The notes below the pieces were generated by a model, which saw nothing but the letters and a program-made list of their open reading frames with translations, made no database searches and had not been told where the DNA came from. The position numbers and the translations under genes were made by a program. From Bryoerythrophyllum caledonicum (Eukaryota; Streptophyta; Bryopsida; Pottiales; Pottiaceae), in the NCBI GenBank assembly GCA_963971425.1, contig OZ020519.1, positions 10,618,028-10,682,027 on the forward strand: a stretch of DNA of 64,000 nt, written 5' to 3'. Positions 23,500 through 36,573 of the stretch are shown one piece after another; the stretch's first letter is position 1; every line of letters begins with the position of its first letter.

Positions 23500-25205
23500 T
23501 AGAGATGGTATGCAGCATTCTTTGTTTCACTCATAGGAGGAATCGAAGTGTGTATCATCCTCACCAGAACAAGTACTGCTTAACTCGACCACTGAGGACC
23601 CCTATGTTGCCATATTCACCCTTAAACGTCAACCATGTCAAGAAAGAAAACTAGCAACCTCTCCTCTACAAACTAGAATATTCAGTAGGAACGAATCTCT
23701 ACGCTTCAGACAAAGCCCAGGATTTAGGAAACATGGAGGACCGTGGAATAAGTGGCCCGAAGCATCAATTTATCCCTTCATTAGATGGAGGATGTAGTAT
23801 CAGTTTCAAAATTCTCAGATCCGAAATTTCAGGCACCATAGAATTGTCGTTGCACTACATATCCACCTTTGTTTGTAGGACAAATTGTTATACAATATAT
23901 CATAATAGCCCAAAGGGCCCAATCCTACGCTACGTAGTACAATCCTAGGAACATGACAATTTGCACTACAGCTACAGTTGCACTACACTAGGGTGAAAGG
24001 GTCCACTAAGCATATTCTCTATGCTGGGTAGTGCAACAAATATCATCCATTGCATCTGTCACAAAAATATTGTCCATGGTCGAGGATGGATCCATCATTT
24101 GGATATCGGGTGCAAAAAGGGACCCGGCCTGACATCCAGACTCTTTAACGGGTCAACCGTCCAAACCCAGCTCCAGACCCCAGGTCCACTATCGAAGAGA
24201 GGGACCCGTCATCGGGCAGCAAGCCACGGGCAGCAGCGGCGCCCAAAAATAGAAGTTCGATGGGGGGATTAACGCTACGCCTCGCATTGCATACAGAACT
24301 TCCGTTTGAAAAAGCTTGTAATTTGAAATTTGTATAGTTTTTAAAACATTTATGAATACAATCATGTAGACCAAAAAATTTCATCAATAATCATGTATAA
24401 AGGTTCACGTCACAATGTCAATACAAAGCTATCAACCTAGAACACATCTATACCAGTTTCATTCAAAGTTCAAAAATTCTTACAAGAACCTATGACTGGA
24501 TAAAGTAGTATACCCTCCAAAATCCACAATTTTCACTCCCCATGTACATCAACTTAACCATTGGATGTGACACAAAATTTTCTCCAAGTTTTCCATCATG
24601 AGTTAAATTCAATTTGGTAGATACTAGAATTGGGCATAATATTTCCATCAAAGTTGGTTCAAAGAAAAAAATCAACACAATTCTTGGTCATACAAAGACA
24701 TACGCTAGGCATCAAAGAGTCAGCCCTAAAACGTCACAAGGTGGTCAATTGAATTTGTCATGCACACGGTTACAGTGAGAAGTGGACAATTCTTTCATTG
24801 AAGAATGAGCATAGGATTGGAACGATCCCCGGCAAATTACAAAGATATTCTTGTAGCACCGACAACCGTTCTCAGTCGACAATGGTACTCATCAAAATCG
24901 AGAGGGTGATCTTAATGTACAGGGTGTTAGTGGACCTTCGGTGTCAGGAAGACACCAATGGCGCTTACGGGAAGGAGCTAAATACTACATACTCGAATCC
25001 TCTCTTTGCGACGTTGCAGAGGTTGCCACCAGCGTTGAAGTCGAGGTATTCCGAAGAGTTCCAGCAGCGGCGAGTCTGCCAGTCCATCATCCGGATTGTT
25101 AGAGCAGGAGAGGTGAAGCGGCTGCCAAAGAGTAGGCGTAAATGAAAAAGTGTGGGACCGTACCCACTCTCCTCCACCACGTACGGTAAATCTACCCAAT
25201 GTGGA
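23500..25205. other. Right flank of composite element and kinesin 3' flank
   Basis: GCACTAC motifs persist to about 24034, so the mobile element probably ends near there. From about 24270 the sequence is ordinary AT-rich DNA and probably includes the kinesin 3' UTR on the minus strand. A forward ORF at 24798-25145 and reverse ones at 24965-25199 have no recognisable motif and I do not support them. Confidence 0.4.
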
Positions 25206-28200
25206 CTAATTGATGGTGGTGAGTGGGGTTCGACAGTCTCGGAAGGAGGCCTCTACCGATTGGAATACTTTGTTCAGTCTCTCGGGTCCGCCACCGGGGT
25301 TCTTGGATCGGAACTCATTGAGCAGTATGTCAAGTGGCGGAGTACACAATACGTTAATTGAATTGAGGGTCGGGACATGGATTGCCCTTTTCCGAGGAGT
25401 TGAGCACGTCGGCTGATCAACCTGCGTCACGTACGGCACAAATCGTCAGTCGTGATTTCGATCGTGGGAGAAACACAGCAGGACTTTCTATCAAATAAAT
25501 ACGTGATCGACTGGATATTAGACTTTTGCGCCGTAGGATGATGAAATGGAAGCTAGGGTGGGTGTGCGAACCAAATATTGCTCCTTCAGGTAATGGTCCG
25601 AGTGGGTTTGAACTGCAGCGACATTGGAGTCGTGACTGCTGTCAAGTTCAACGGCGGCTACTTTCTGTGATTCGATGGTGGATTGCATTGTAGATGCTGC
25701 TTCGTGCTCTCCAGTGCAGGTAGCTGTAAATACAGGTAACAAGTATTTAGTCGAAATATCAACAAGCAACACATCAAAACCGCCGGACAAATTACGATTA
25801 GTACTGCTAGCCTGATACAAGAGGGGCAGTAGGGCACTAACCATCAATTGAAGACACGGTATTGCCGTTCTCTGTCTCAATCTTCGCTTGTGCAGAGTCC
25901 TCCAATCCACGAAGGTTGCCAAGGAGGTTGACATTCGCTTCCATGCCCTCCCTGTTTAAAGCCAACTAATAAGAACCAGGGGCATGCAAAATGTAGGAAC
26001 CCAAATGCTCAATTCGATGTCGAGTATATTCAAATGAGAAAAGTAAATACTGACCCAATGGTGGAAGTGACGACAGAAGTGTGAGCCTTTTCTAGCCGCT
26101 GGATCTCTTTGTATGTAGATTCCCATTTCCTGCCGGAAGTCGTTGTGTGATTGGTACTGAATCAGGAAGTACATGTTAGAACGGACTTCGTACGAAAGTA
26201 AGGCTGCTACAGTCAGCTGCCACATCCCCCGGGATACAATATCCATTACAAGTAAAAATATGAAGCTTCACGTACCAGGACTGTAGAATGTCCCCTATCT
26301 TCGACACCTTCGAGGCTAGCAGGGCTGAATCCTCAACAGAGGTCGCGTCGGCGGAGGAAATAAAGACATTCAACCGCCCGTTCGCAGTAACAGCTTCTTG
26401 TTGGATCTTTTCAAGACCGCGCTGCACCACAGTAGCATCTTGACTAGCAGTATCCCTGAGCTGTTTAACACGAGTTTGGACCTGGTTCAAGAAAATTATC
26501 TACGGTTAGAACCAACTGACCCTTACACAGATTTCTGGAGTCAGCGACGAGAAGCTCTGATGCTAAATATTTAAAACAACACAATACTATAGACTCTAAA
26601 TCGACAGTTCAAGCGCGTCATTCAGTACTTACAAGATTAGTCCGATTCGACAACGAACTGGCCAACATTGCTGTGATATTTTCCACTAGTTGAGTGTGTT
26701 CTTTTCTTGCATGTTCCTGCACAGAACATTCAGCATTTCAGCACTAGATCGGAAATCTACGTTGGACAAGAGCGAAGATATCCACATACATGACCATTAA
26801 CTTTCCTCCAGAACCCACTATATTGACGACACTACCTCAAAAGGAAACAGTTAGAACTGAAGTGATATCCCAGGAATTTCAATACATAGAAGACTAGATC
26901 AAACGCATAGCTTCCGATAAGAGTACTTATAAAAAGTCGAACCTCATACACGACCGCAAGATCAAGAAGTTCTTGGTCATGGTCGGCGCTGCTTGAATTG
27001 ACATGCTCTCGGAAGTTATTAGCATCGGTCTCCAGTGTTGTCAGGGACGTGATCACTGACTCTGTAATTTCTCGAGCAGCTTCCAGGCTCCTCTGAGATG
27101 CCTGAGGGATCAGCGGTTCAGAGACATTTAGTATTGTAGCAATACTATTCTGAAACAAAAATCTTGTTTATCAGCTCGAAAAAAATACAGTTGGCAGGAG
27201 TTATGCAGTTCCTTACCTCGCGCTGTTGTTCAGCAAGTCCCGCAACTTCTTGGCTTTGGGCAGTAAGTCTTTCTTGAAGGTCATTAAGCACACGTTGCGC
27301 ATCGGCCACGGCGCCAACGAGGAGCTGCATACTCCAGAGAATCGATTATTTCGAAGCACAACTACATAAAGCAGTGACAAATATCCATGTTGGCACCCCA
27401 GCTTCCGTCTTGCTTGACAAGCTTCGAGAATGCCAAATTCAGCAAGCGACTTACCTGTTCCACAGCTTCAGGGTGGGCAGAGACAGTGGCATTGACGGAC
27501 TTTAAGGTCGAGGTAGAAAATCCCTCATGGTCATGGACTGCTGTATGGAATAATTGCAATTGGGACAGGTACAAGTCCTGCAGACCTTGGAGCTTATTTT
27601 TCAACTCTAACACAGCCTGCACATGAAGTAATATATCACAGCATAAGCACGTAGGTAGACACACTTTACCAATATCATACTAAATCATATATTTGTTTAT
27701 CATTAAAATACCTGGTCCTTGAAGGTGAGGAAGGACTGCAGTTGCTCTTCAAGAGTCTGGAGTTGCTGCTGTTGAATATCGACCCCGGACACCACCAGTG
27801 TGCGGAGTTCCTCCATATGCTCTGTCAGGCCACTTTGGAAAGCACTCACCAGTTTCTGGTTTTTAATCTCCAGCACTTCCTTCCTCTCTGTAAAAATCAA
27901 ATCGAACATGAGTGGTCATACATTGCAGACCTCTGGCATTAATATATAAAGAAACATGATTCTGTAAGCTCGACTAAAGAGACGACACATGCCATTAGCA
28001 CAGATATCGCGGTCCATGAGAAGGTAGGAAATGTAATGCAATACCAATCTTAGCAAATAGGCCTGCAACATCTTGAACGGTTGCCTCCAGCTCCTTCCTC
28101 AATTCTGCCGCACGCCCAACAAGAGCTTTCTCTGCTTCTCTCTGGTTTGCAATAACGAAATCACGTTCTCTTATTGCAGCATTTGCCTGCTTCAGATTCT

Positions 28201-31200
28201 CTTGTGTCTCGTACAAGTTGCCTTGAGTAATCTCAAGAGTTTTCTGCACAAGGAAATGATCCCACATTTTGATAACGACTTCGATCCAAACCCAAACACG
28301 CAATGGCGGCGAGACTAGATTGGACAACCTGAAGAAAACAACGCAATTTCTCACCTGCGTGTGATTTAGCTTTGCGAGGAGGTCTGAATACTCCTGCTGC
28401 TGAGTTTCGTTGAGCCTTTGTAATTCTTCAATAGACTGCAAGGAAACCACATGGTCACCATGAGTCATTCTGAGATGATTACATCTGTGAATTCAACATT
28501 ATTCTGAAAAAGGACCGAATTTCCCAATCTGAATAGTACCTTATCTTTGGCCTCCAATTCGAATTCCATTCGTTCTATTTTGTCCACCATAGCCTGCAGT
28601 AATATATAAACATGAGTGGGAGTAATGACACGAACAAATAACAAGTCAACTAGTGCAATTCAACGAAGTTTAAAGGGGTAAATCACCTTTTTCTCCGCCT
28701 CCTCTTCGAAGTACCGTTCACGAGGAATGTAAATACCGTTTCTCTCACGAGCGGAATACACCTCTGTTGCGAAGAGGTAGCGCGTTAGTCAACCAGGGTA
28801 AATCAAGGACAAGCGGAAAGCTGTAGGAAGAAAGCACAATTTACTTTTCACTTAAAACTGTGCAACGCGTACCTCCTTTCAGTCGATCGATCTCGCTGTA
28901 CAGATCTTTAATTAGGGCAGATTTCATCATTTTTTGATTCACCTGCTCATTCCAGTCGCAGGCGGTTAGCACTACCTACAATACGTAGGATGCACTGATG
29001 CTATGCACTCTGCTAACAGGGCGTTGCACACAATTGAATATATACCTCAGGTTTGTTCTTAATGCTCTTCGCGCGATATGCGTAGTCCAACGTGCTGAGT
29101 GTTTCATCGAGGCAGTGGACTGACGGCGACACAGTGGCAATAATGCATGTCTTTGTTCGTCCTCCCAAGGAATCCCTCAGCAACCTTGTCAACTTACTGT
29201 CTCTGTAAGATAGATTAATAAATAATTGATGAGTAACAGTCGAAAGTCGAGAGAGGAAAGTGGATTTCTGACAGACTCGCAAAGGAACTGAAATGCAGTC
29301 TCAAAAAAGAAACGTAAAAAAGAAAGCATGATAAAATGCTTCACCTGTAAGGAATGTGGCCCAAGTGTTCGACCAAAGCAGTGATAACACGACCAAGAGT
29401 GAGAAGACTTTTGTTGATTTCTCCAGCTTCGCGAGCCCGACTCTGCATCGGCATTTCATACAATCAGGTAAGCTTCCAAATCAACGAGTGCGAACAGAAC
29501 GACAGAGAATCGTCCTGAATAAAAACGACAATGAGACTTACATCTTTAGCACCAGACCGAGATATATTCTCGGATCCAGCAAGGTCCACTAGATTCAACT
29601 TTCCACATTTCATCAGCTCTTCACCCTCCGGGGTAGTTTCCTTGATGTGGATAATGATCGAGAAAATCGAATGAGATCGGCTGCAAAGGCAACATAAATT
29701 AAATGGAGTTCATATAAACGAGGTACAAGACTGTTTCCGAATACAAATCAGAATGAACGTGGTAAAACAGAGCTACACTGGCGAAGTGCGGCATAAGAAA
29801 ATAACCAACACTCTGAGAAATCCCAGTCAAATTATAGAGGCATCGTCTAAGCATGTAAACCACTAGAACCCATTGACTATATTAGCCTAGGACATAGAGA
29901 ACAAATTTACCTGGACTGTTTGTTCAGAAGAGTCTCAGCAGTCTGGCGCTTCGATGAACCCCTATCAAGCAGAGTGTAGATCTCGTTGGCGCTGGTAACG
30001 ATCTCCTCCTCTAACCCCCTAACGAGGACTCCACCTTTACCATCCTCCATCAGGGCCAATGGCTTCTTAACCTTCTCATCTATCACCACCTTTGAATACT
30101 CTTCAGGTGCAAGTAAATCAGTGAGCTCCTCATTGTAGAGCTCCAGGTATGTGACCTTAACACTATATTCTTGATTATCTCGGTCGAGAGTCTCAAAAAT
30201 TTGTTGTACAGCACGGGGAATAACACCAGCGTCCGCAGGAAGCTCCCCATTCTGCCAACAGATTCTAGAGTCAGTCCAGAAGATTGTAAACGCTTGGAAC
30301 TATACTAACTTATGAGAAGGAAGACAGAGTGCTGTACAGATAGGGGTTGTGAAGTTCAGCACTGAGTGGCAAGCCAGTCGGTACCTTGGATTTCCTTCCT
30401 GACCCTTCCATAGTGTAGGTCTTCCCAGTCCCAGTCTGCCCGTACGCAAAAATTGTGCAGTTAAATCCATCCAAGACCTCGTTGACAATTGGAATAACAG
30501 CTTGGTCGTAGAGGTCAGATTGCCGAGATTGCGGCCCGAAAACCTAAACGGGCAATAAAAATGACAACAAAAACGAGAGAGGAATTTAGGAACGATAGTG
30601 CCATACAATGTAGCCTCCTGATTGTAGGAAAGACAATGCCATACAATGCAGTACTTCTTACTGTATGGCAAAACCAAATTACAACTTGGCATCCCCGAAG
30701 AAAGAAAATTCGTTGCCATCAACCTCATAGGATTGAAGGTAGTTTGACAATCTTTTATGATCCCATACATGGGCAAACAAGTGTACTAGATTAACTCATT
30801 ATCAAGTGATACAATACATTCATGATACTGCGGAATTGGTTTGGAGAGGCGGTATTCTAAGACGCAAATAAGTTTTCAGTTCGACTCTGTTAAATGCTGG
30901 ACGTTGATATACCCATAGACTAGTTCAGGGTGACATTCAAGTGATATGAGTAATTAACTGACCTTGTCAAACGTGAACGTTCGGTCAATTTGTTTGCTGG
31001 CAATATTCTGGAACACGGTGACCTCTCGGCGAGGGTCATTGCAAGAGATAACTTGGGGCGTTTTGGCTTTTTTCTCATCTTCATTGAAAGGTCTGAAACA
31101 GGACGCATAACGCACTCAGCACCATCTCGTGACAAAACAACGCTGACACTACTTCGATCAGGACAGTTAAAGAGAAAGACTCGTACCTGCACCGAAGCAG

Positions 31201-31248
31201 GACCTGCACGGCCACGCCCTTGTCTTTCTCAGCTCCGCGAGCCGCCAT
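25206..31248 (-). CDS. Kinesin-5 (BimC/Eg5 family) motor, complete, 22 exons
   Basis: Plus-end-directed homotetrameric mitotic motor that slides antiparallel spindle microtubules. Exons, high to low: 31187-31248, 30963-31092, 30385-30543, 29911-30251, 29542-29680, 29345-29442, 29046-29202, 28873-28942, 28687-28763, 28540-28593, 28355-28435, 28045-28243, 27712-27887, 27455-27616, 27217-27324, 26943-27149, 26633-26716, 26276-26481, 26055-26156, 25842-25951, 25572-25723, 25206-25421. All junctions are GT/AG, phases match, and the sum is 3090 nt (1029 residues plus TAG). Motor domain about 1-360: P-loop GQTGTGKT (99-106), switch I SSRSH (230-234), switch II DLAGSE (263-268). Then neck ([11 protein letters not shown]), long coiled coil, and tail with CSTPRKRAI and CTPPLDILL as in plant kinesin-5. 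An upstream in-frame GTG adds no family-like residues, so I chose ATG 31248. No lesions seen. Confidence 0.95.
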
Positions 31249-32369
31249 CGACTCGACCGGAATCTTGGACACTGTCTTTGCAGTGCGTGGCGAAAACGCG
31301 ACCAGATCTCGCGCCAGCGTTTCTCAAAGCTCAACGAGCAGTAACCTCAAAACTACTTATAAAACTCTCAGGCAATTCCCATTCCCTAGTACCCCCTCAC
31401 ACTCGACGACGCCGCTCCGGACTCCAAGCTCAACCAAATGGCACAATACTACTTCACAACAGTAAAATATTTACAGCATTCGTCTCTGAACCTCAGAGAT
31501 CGCCCTCGCTCAAAAACCTTGAAATCAGAGTCAGCCTCCAGCGGATTCACAGCAGCAGCTGAACCACGGCATGAAAGACGGATGCAAGCAACGACAACCT
31601 AACTGAAACGGTACCGCGTCCTCTGCCCTAGTCCACATTCAAGATTGACGACGATCGCCAACCAAACCGATCAAACGCCCTCTCACAAACCTATACACAC
31701 ACCCTCTCTCTCTCTCTCTCTCTCTCGCTCTCTCTCCTCGGCACGAGACGATGCCAAACTCGCAGAGCTACAAGACTGGAGAGCGATGCAACCACATGAA
31801 GACGAGCGAGAATGCGGGCAAGAAAGAAGCAAGGCAGCCTCCTTGCAGCAGCAAACGGCCTTCTCCCCCCCCCAACTCCCAAACCCCTCACGACACCCAA
31901 CCCCGCTCAGCTCTAGTACTGTCCTAGATTCTCATCCAGATGTCGGTTTCACGGTTTCGATCACTTCCATTTCGAAACCTGGCTTTTCCCGCTAAGCGCG
32001 CTACATCCACGGAAGGGCTACATACTACGTTCTTGAAGGAGGGGTTGGAAATCTATGGATGTGTAGATGACGGGTTTGGGTGTCTGTAATCTGAGTGTGG
32101 ATCGAGCGGTCGGGACGGGACCGGGTTTGAATCCGATGACCGTTGAAGGAGGGGCGCCCGTAGCCGTCGATCGATTACTTGTGTGCATAGGGATAGGGGA
32201 CAGACTGCTTTGTCAGTTGGAACGGGAGGTTTTCGAATGGACCTTGTAGGGAATGACCGTTGGTCCGTTGTCCTGGGATGGATAGGTGGATGGATGTCGT
32301 CCCTCGTTCGATGTTTTTCGTTATTGACCGTTTTGCAGCCCCTTTTTTTGTTTTGTTTTAGTGGGATAG
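31249..32369 (-). promoter_or_regulatory. Kinesin-5 upstream region (presumed promoter/5' UTR)
   Basis: About 1.1 kb upstream of the kinesin ATG, up to the first recognisable LINE fragment. It holds the CT/GA tract (31702-31737, GA-rich on the gene strand) and a GC-moderate stretch. No TATA box or cell-cycle element (such as the MSA core AACGG) could be assigned with confidence. Short ORFs on both strands have no features of real genes. Confidence 0.35.
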
Positions 32370-32740
32370 CCACAGTGGCTACAGAGGCCTTTTCCGGGGT
32401 GTCTTCCATGGAAGGCCAATCTTCTTCTTGAAAGTAGAGTGGGGTAGCGAGGGCATGTACGTGTGGATGTTCCGCATTTTTATTGGACTTTTCTTGTCCT
32501 ATTTTGGCTAATTTTTTTGCTTGCTAATTTCCGTCTATGTTGGCATGGGCTCTAACTTTATGAAGGGTTGTAATTTGTGTGCGTTTTTGTAACATTTGAA
32601 CTATCGATGTTGATATGGCTTGGTCAAGGTGATTATTGTAGAGGGTAGGGTGTGTTATTTGTGTATTTAGTAGATATATGACATTAATACAATCGGTGAA
32701 AATATGGGCTAGTTCATTAGCGTAATTTGTAATGATGATT
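32370..32740 (-). pseudogene. LINE RNase H fragment (right copy)
   Basis: Same fragment as at 1557-1927. The minus-strand frame shows IFTDCINVIYLLNT, KVRAHANIDGN and, after an in-frame stop, a stretch parallel to the region just beyond RNase H of ORF2 (HALATPLYFQEEDW against HPTPYYYHQDQW). It is a dead fragment placed between the kinesin promoter and the large LINE. Confidence 0.75.
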
Positions 32741-33666
32741 TGTAGGTATTGTGGATGGCCATCATTTCCGTCCTGTGGATGTTTTGGCCCGGATCCTACA
32801 TGGCCCGGATCATGTAAGGTGATGTTGTGTGCTATAGATGTGTGTTCGGCAATCAGCAACATTTTTTTTTGGTCACCAAGGGACAGCGAGAGATGACGCC
32901 TGAGAGAGCTCCGTGAAGTTAGGTGAGGAGAGACGGGGGAGCAGTGTTGCATCGTGAAGGATTAAGGCAGCATGTGAGCTGGGCACTGTTGTGGTCCTCA
33001 CTTATGACTCAGATTTGCAACATATGTAGGGATGATGAATGCTTTGTGTTGGACAGAACTTGAGGACACTATATCTCACTTTGTTGTGCGTATGTAAATT
33101 TTGTCATTAGATTTGGATAGTGGGCATCTGAGCATGGGACCCAAAGTGTTGGCATCCAGATCTAGAGACATCTTTTGCTATGAACCTGCAAAGCAAAGAT
33201 TTAGTACAGAACAGTCTGTTGCATTCCCTCACATCCCCCTAGTCTCTCTCACAATCCTAGTAGATACCAATGCTTAGAACAACACACTACACACTATCAC
33301 AATTAGAGAATAGTCCATTACAGTATAACATCACACACCTAGCACCTATAGTACCCATACCACCCATCCAGCTGCATACACACACAAATTGTCAACATCT
33401 ATATAGCCTGTTTATATTACATATACAACAATATGTACAACTCCTCCGAGAACAGTGCCATCCTGTTGCCATGCAAGAATCCAACGTTAACAATCACAGA
33501 CAACAAACGCCCACTTTGAAACAACATGACTTATATTACAGGCTGAAATCTGTAGATCAATTTGCCTTCCGACGAAAAGTAGAAAGTAGAGTGTACTTGC
33601 TGCTGATCGACCTATCACCTGACTGTCAGACCCTGTGCAGAATACTGCACATCATATCCAGCGAGT

Positions 33667-36573
33667 TTGCACCGAGTCTATGCCCAAGATCGCGAAGAAG
33701 GATGCAGCCCCACAGACAGAAAAAACGGCGATTGCATTAATTATAAATTGTTGCTAACTTTATTAACTTCTTTGTGCAGGGTCTGGATAGAACTGAAGGA
33801 CGAGTGGGACGAAGCCACTGCCTGCACAGATTATACACTAACAAACTCTGTCCACAAAACAGGTTTGCAGCCGCTCTGTCACCCAGAGAGTCCTATACCA
33901 CAAGGGAAAATTCGACCGCCTCGATCTTGGACCCACAACCAAGCGCAACGCCCTGCAGTTTTCAAAGACGAGCCATCAATCCAATGCGGAACCTCCACAG
34001 CTCAACACCACTGCTCCAGAACTCCAAGTAAGTTCCCTAACCCCCTTACCAAAAAATTATTTTTACAATTACAAACTTACATGCAGGACAAGCACAATTA
34101 CCACCAAACAACCACCAACAGCCACAACCATTACATTGACCGACACAACTCAATGCCACAACAAATCAACGCAAGTAACTACTCGCCCCAAACCAACCAA
34201 ATACTACGCAAGGTAAAAAATCTAACCCTAACTTTGATTTCTTACACCTTACCTCCAGCCGCATACAAGTGGCCCAATTGTGCAGATCAATCAATCCATG
34301 CCAGGAGCAACAAGGCACAAGATGACAATATCGCACACCTCAACGAATCTAGATGTGGACAAACATCCAGCTGTAGAGAGCATCTACAACAACCCTTCCA
34401 AGATCAGGCTTATCTTAGATCTGAACCAGGCAGCACCTCTCACGCAACCCAGCACAGCATCGGCACAGCTCATCTCCTGATCTCCGTCGAATCACACAAC
34501 TTGCTCCCCACCGAATCGCAGAATCTGATCTTCGCCAAATCGCCTACCCTCATCTCCGCGGAATCAAACAACAACCGACCACATGCCCCTGGATCAATAC
34601 GAGAAGTTGTCAAAACACGCAACCTTCTCCTCACCACCAAATCAACACCCTACAAGGTACACCTTTACACCATAACCCTACTCCTACTAATCTTATCTCC
34701 AGCCACGACTGCAGATCGTCTAACCCCCGAAGAAAACAACAAAATGCAAGACGACGCACCCCGCCACCCAGACAAAGTCAGCCGCACTTACCGCTTACGC
34801 GGTCGAATTACATCTCGCGACACCACGACTTCCAGCACCAAACCGCCAATCGCCGCAAGCAGCGCTGATGACCGCAAGTGCTCCACCGAATCCCGCAGCA
34901 CACTACGCGCACAAGCAACCTCAAAGTCCATGCACGCAAGCTCCAGATCTGCGTACGACAAACGCACGCAAGCCTCCTCCAGATTCGGCGAGAAACACCT
35001 ACACAGATCGTGGTTTATTCGCCCACATCTTGATACCCCAACTCCCATCCCTTGCTATAAGACTCCACATAGACAACCACATAACCCATTGTGCTTACGT
35101 TTTCCGCTCATACACAACCTAGCTGTTCCCCACACCCTGTCACACATTAACTTTAGACTTACCCAAGGGCAGGTGAGAGCATGGAGTGACGCGAGATGGA
35201 CGCTCCCTATCTGCAGATCGCTCCCTGAACCTATAGTTACTCCTTCCCTGTATCAACTCTCATTAGTACCCATATTCATCACCGGGATAGTAGAGAGAGG
35301 CAGTTCCTTGCACAACACACAGCATACACAGACCACTGTTAGTAGACCCACCTCGAGATCAAATCAACCTCACAAACACAGTAGCCGGAGCACGCAGGGA
35401 CGTCACGAACAAACACAGATCAAGACACGGAGAACACAATACCCCGTCGGCGCAGCCCGTGACAGTCCCAGCCCCAACAACAGTACTCAAACCCTAGCAG
35501 TGGAGAGACCCACTTATGCACAACAGTCGAAGAGACACCAGTGGCTGCGAATCGACGGAGGTAGTAAGACGAGACGCGCAGGCCGAACGTACGGCGCTCC
35601 CCGCAGAGCCCGCACACAGCAGCAGAAGAGCCGCCAGAGTGTAAGAATCGACGAACCCTGTATCACCCGCACGCAGCAACCCAAGAGCCGCCGGATTGTA
35701 CGTACCAACGAAGGCAGGACGAACAGCCGCGCAGGTCGAACCCATAGCGCACCCCGCATCACCTGCACTCCAGTGCCATTAAAGGCACTCACAGCCAAGC
35801 GGTCCTTGCTCCCCCAGCCAAGTAAACCTGACTCGCAGAGAGAAGAACCAGATCACCAGCTAACAGTTCGACGACGAAGGACGAGGTGGGACCGTAACCT
35901 GATTAGACCCAAAGCAAGTTCCAGTTATACACCAACAAGTCCCACACCAAATAGCACAACCAGGCAGTACGGCCAGCGCCGAAACCCATCCTCATCAGGT
36001 ATTTCTCCCTTTTGCACCTCCTCATATTATTTTCAAAACAATAAGATTTATTTTGCAAATCTCCGTGTGTTACTCTATTGCTTAAGAATCAAAAAAATAG
36101 TTTTTTGGGAAGGTGACCATTGCTTTGGCACCTTCCACAAATGTATACAAATGTGTTGCTTTAACAATAGGCGTCAATATCTTTGTCTAATTGTTAAAAT
36201 TTACACTCGGAATCATAGGCTAGACATATATAAACTTACTCTATCAATTCATTCATTTTTAAATAATCTTAAAACTCCTTCACAAAATAGTGACCATTCC
36301 AATGATATCTCTAATAAGGATGCATGGTTATATTTTCTTCAAAGACATATTAAAAGCCATCAAATTTGTCTATATTTCTTAAGTTTGATTTGTATGCATT
36401 TAAAAATACATCATAATGTCCAAGTCATTAGAAGCTTCTTCTTGAACATCTCAAATCTAAGAGGCCCACAAAGTAAGTTGTGGGAAGGGAAAGATGTCAA
36501 GGTTAAAAGAAGAAAAATGATATACATCCTCTTAGCCAATCGTTATGACACTATTCTTATTTGCCATTGCATA
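33667..36573 (+). other. Long open frame upstream of LINE ORF1
   Basis: The forward frame of ORF1 is open without a stop for about 970 codons before the first convincing ORF1 methionine at 36574. The conceptual product is Arg/Ser/Thr/Pro-rich and disordered to about 36000, with imperfect internal repeats (RTQQQKSRQSVR and RTQQPKSRRIVR), then Cys- and Leu-rich. Several short intron-like GT...AG segments lie in it (34028-34086; 34213-34258 and 34657-34702, both 46 nt). It could be an ORF1 extension, a 5' UTR with low stop density because of A/C bias, or a disrupted host gene. The left genomic copy carries a frameshift, which argues against strict conservation. Confidence 0.35.

Larger units (their letters stand above)
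7998..24034. mobile_element. Composite MULE-type element with Ulp1 genes and GTAGTGC motif field
   Basis: The span is defined by three things seen together: two Ulp1-like genes on +, a MULE transposase on -, and about 34 copies of GTAGTGC/GCACTAC (chance expectation about two in 16 kb). The motif appears in introns, between genes and in some exons, and is nearly absent elsewhere in the window. It is missing from about 11.1-14.5 kb, which suggests an AT-rich insertion or an unrelated spacer there. I found no convincing terminal inverted repeats or target duplication, so exact ends are not fixed. Plant MULEs with Ulp1-like passenger genes are known; this arrangement of two protease paralogues is assigned by inference. 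Confidence 0.6.
30814..34348. repeat. Right copy of the 3.5-kb direct duplication
   Basis: Counterpart of 1-3534. It begins inside kinesin intron 2 and ends, as far as can be compared, where the left copy meets the N gap. It contains kinesin exons 1-2, the upstream region with the CT tract (31702-31737), a LINE RNase H fragment, and the start of the long A/C-rich forward frame. In this copy that frame stays open; the left copy has a one-base deletion relative to it. Confidence 0.9.

Noticed and set aside
31187-31272. GTG start at 31272 for kinesin-5
   Set aside because: The reading frame is open there, but an ATG in frame 24 bases downstream gives a normal N-terminus and plant nuclear genes rarely start at GTG.
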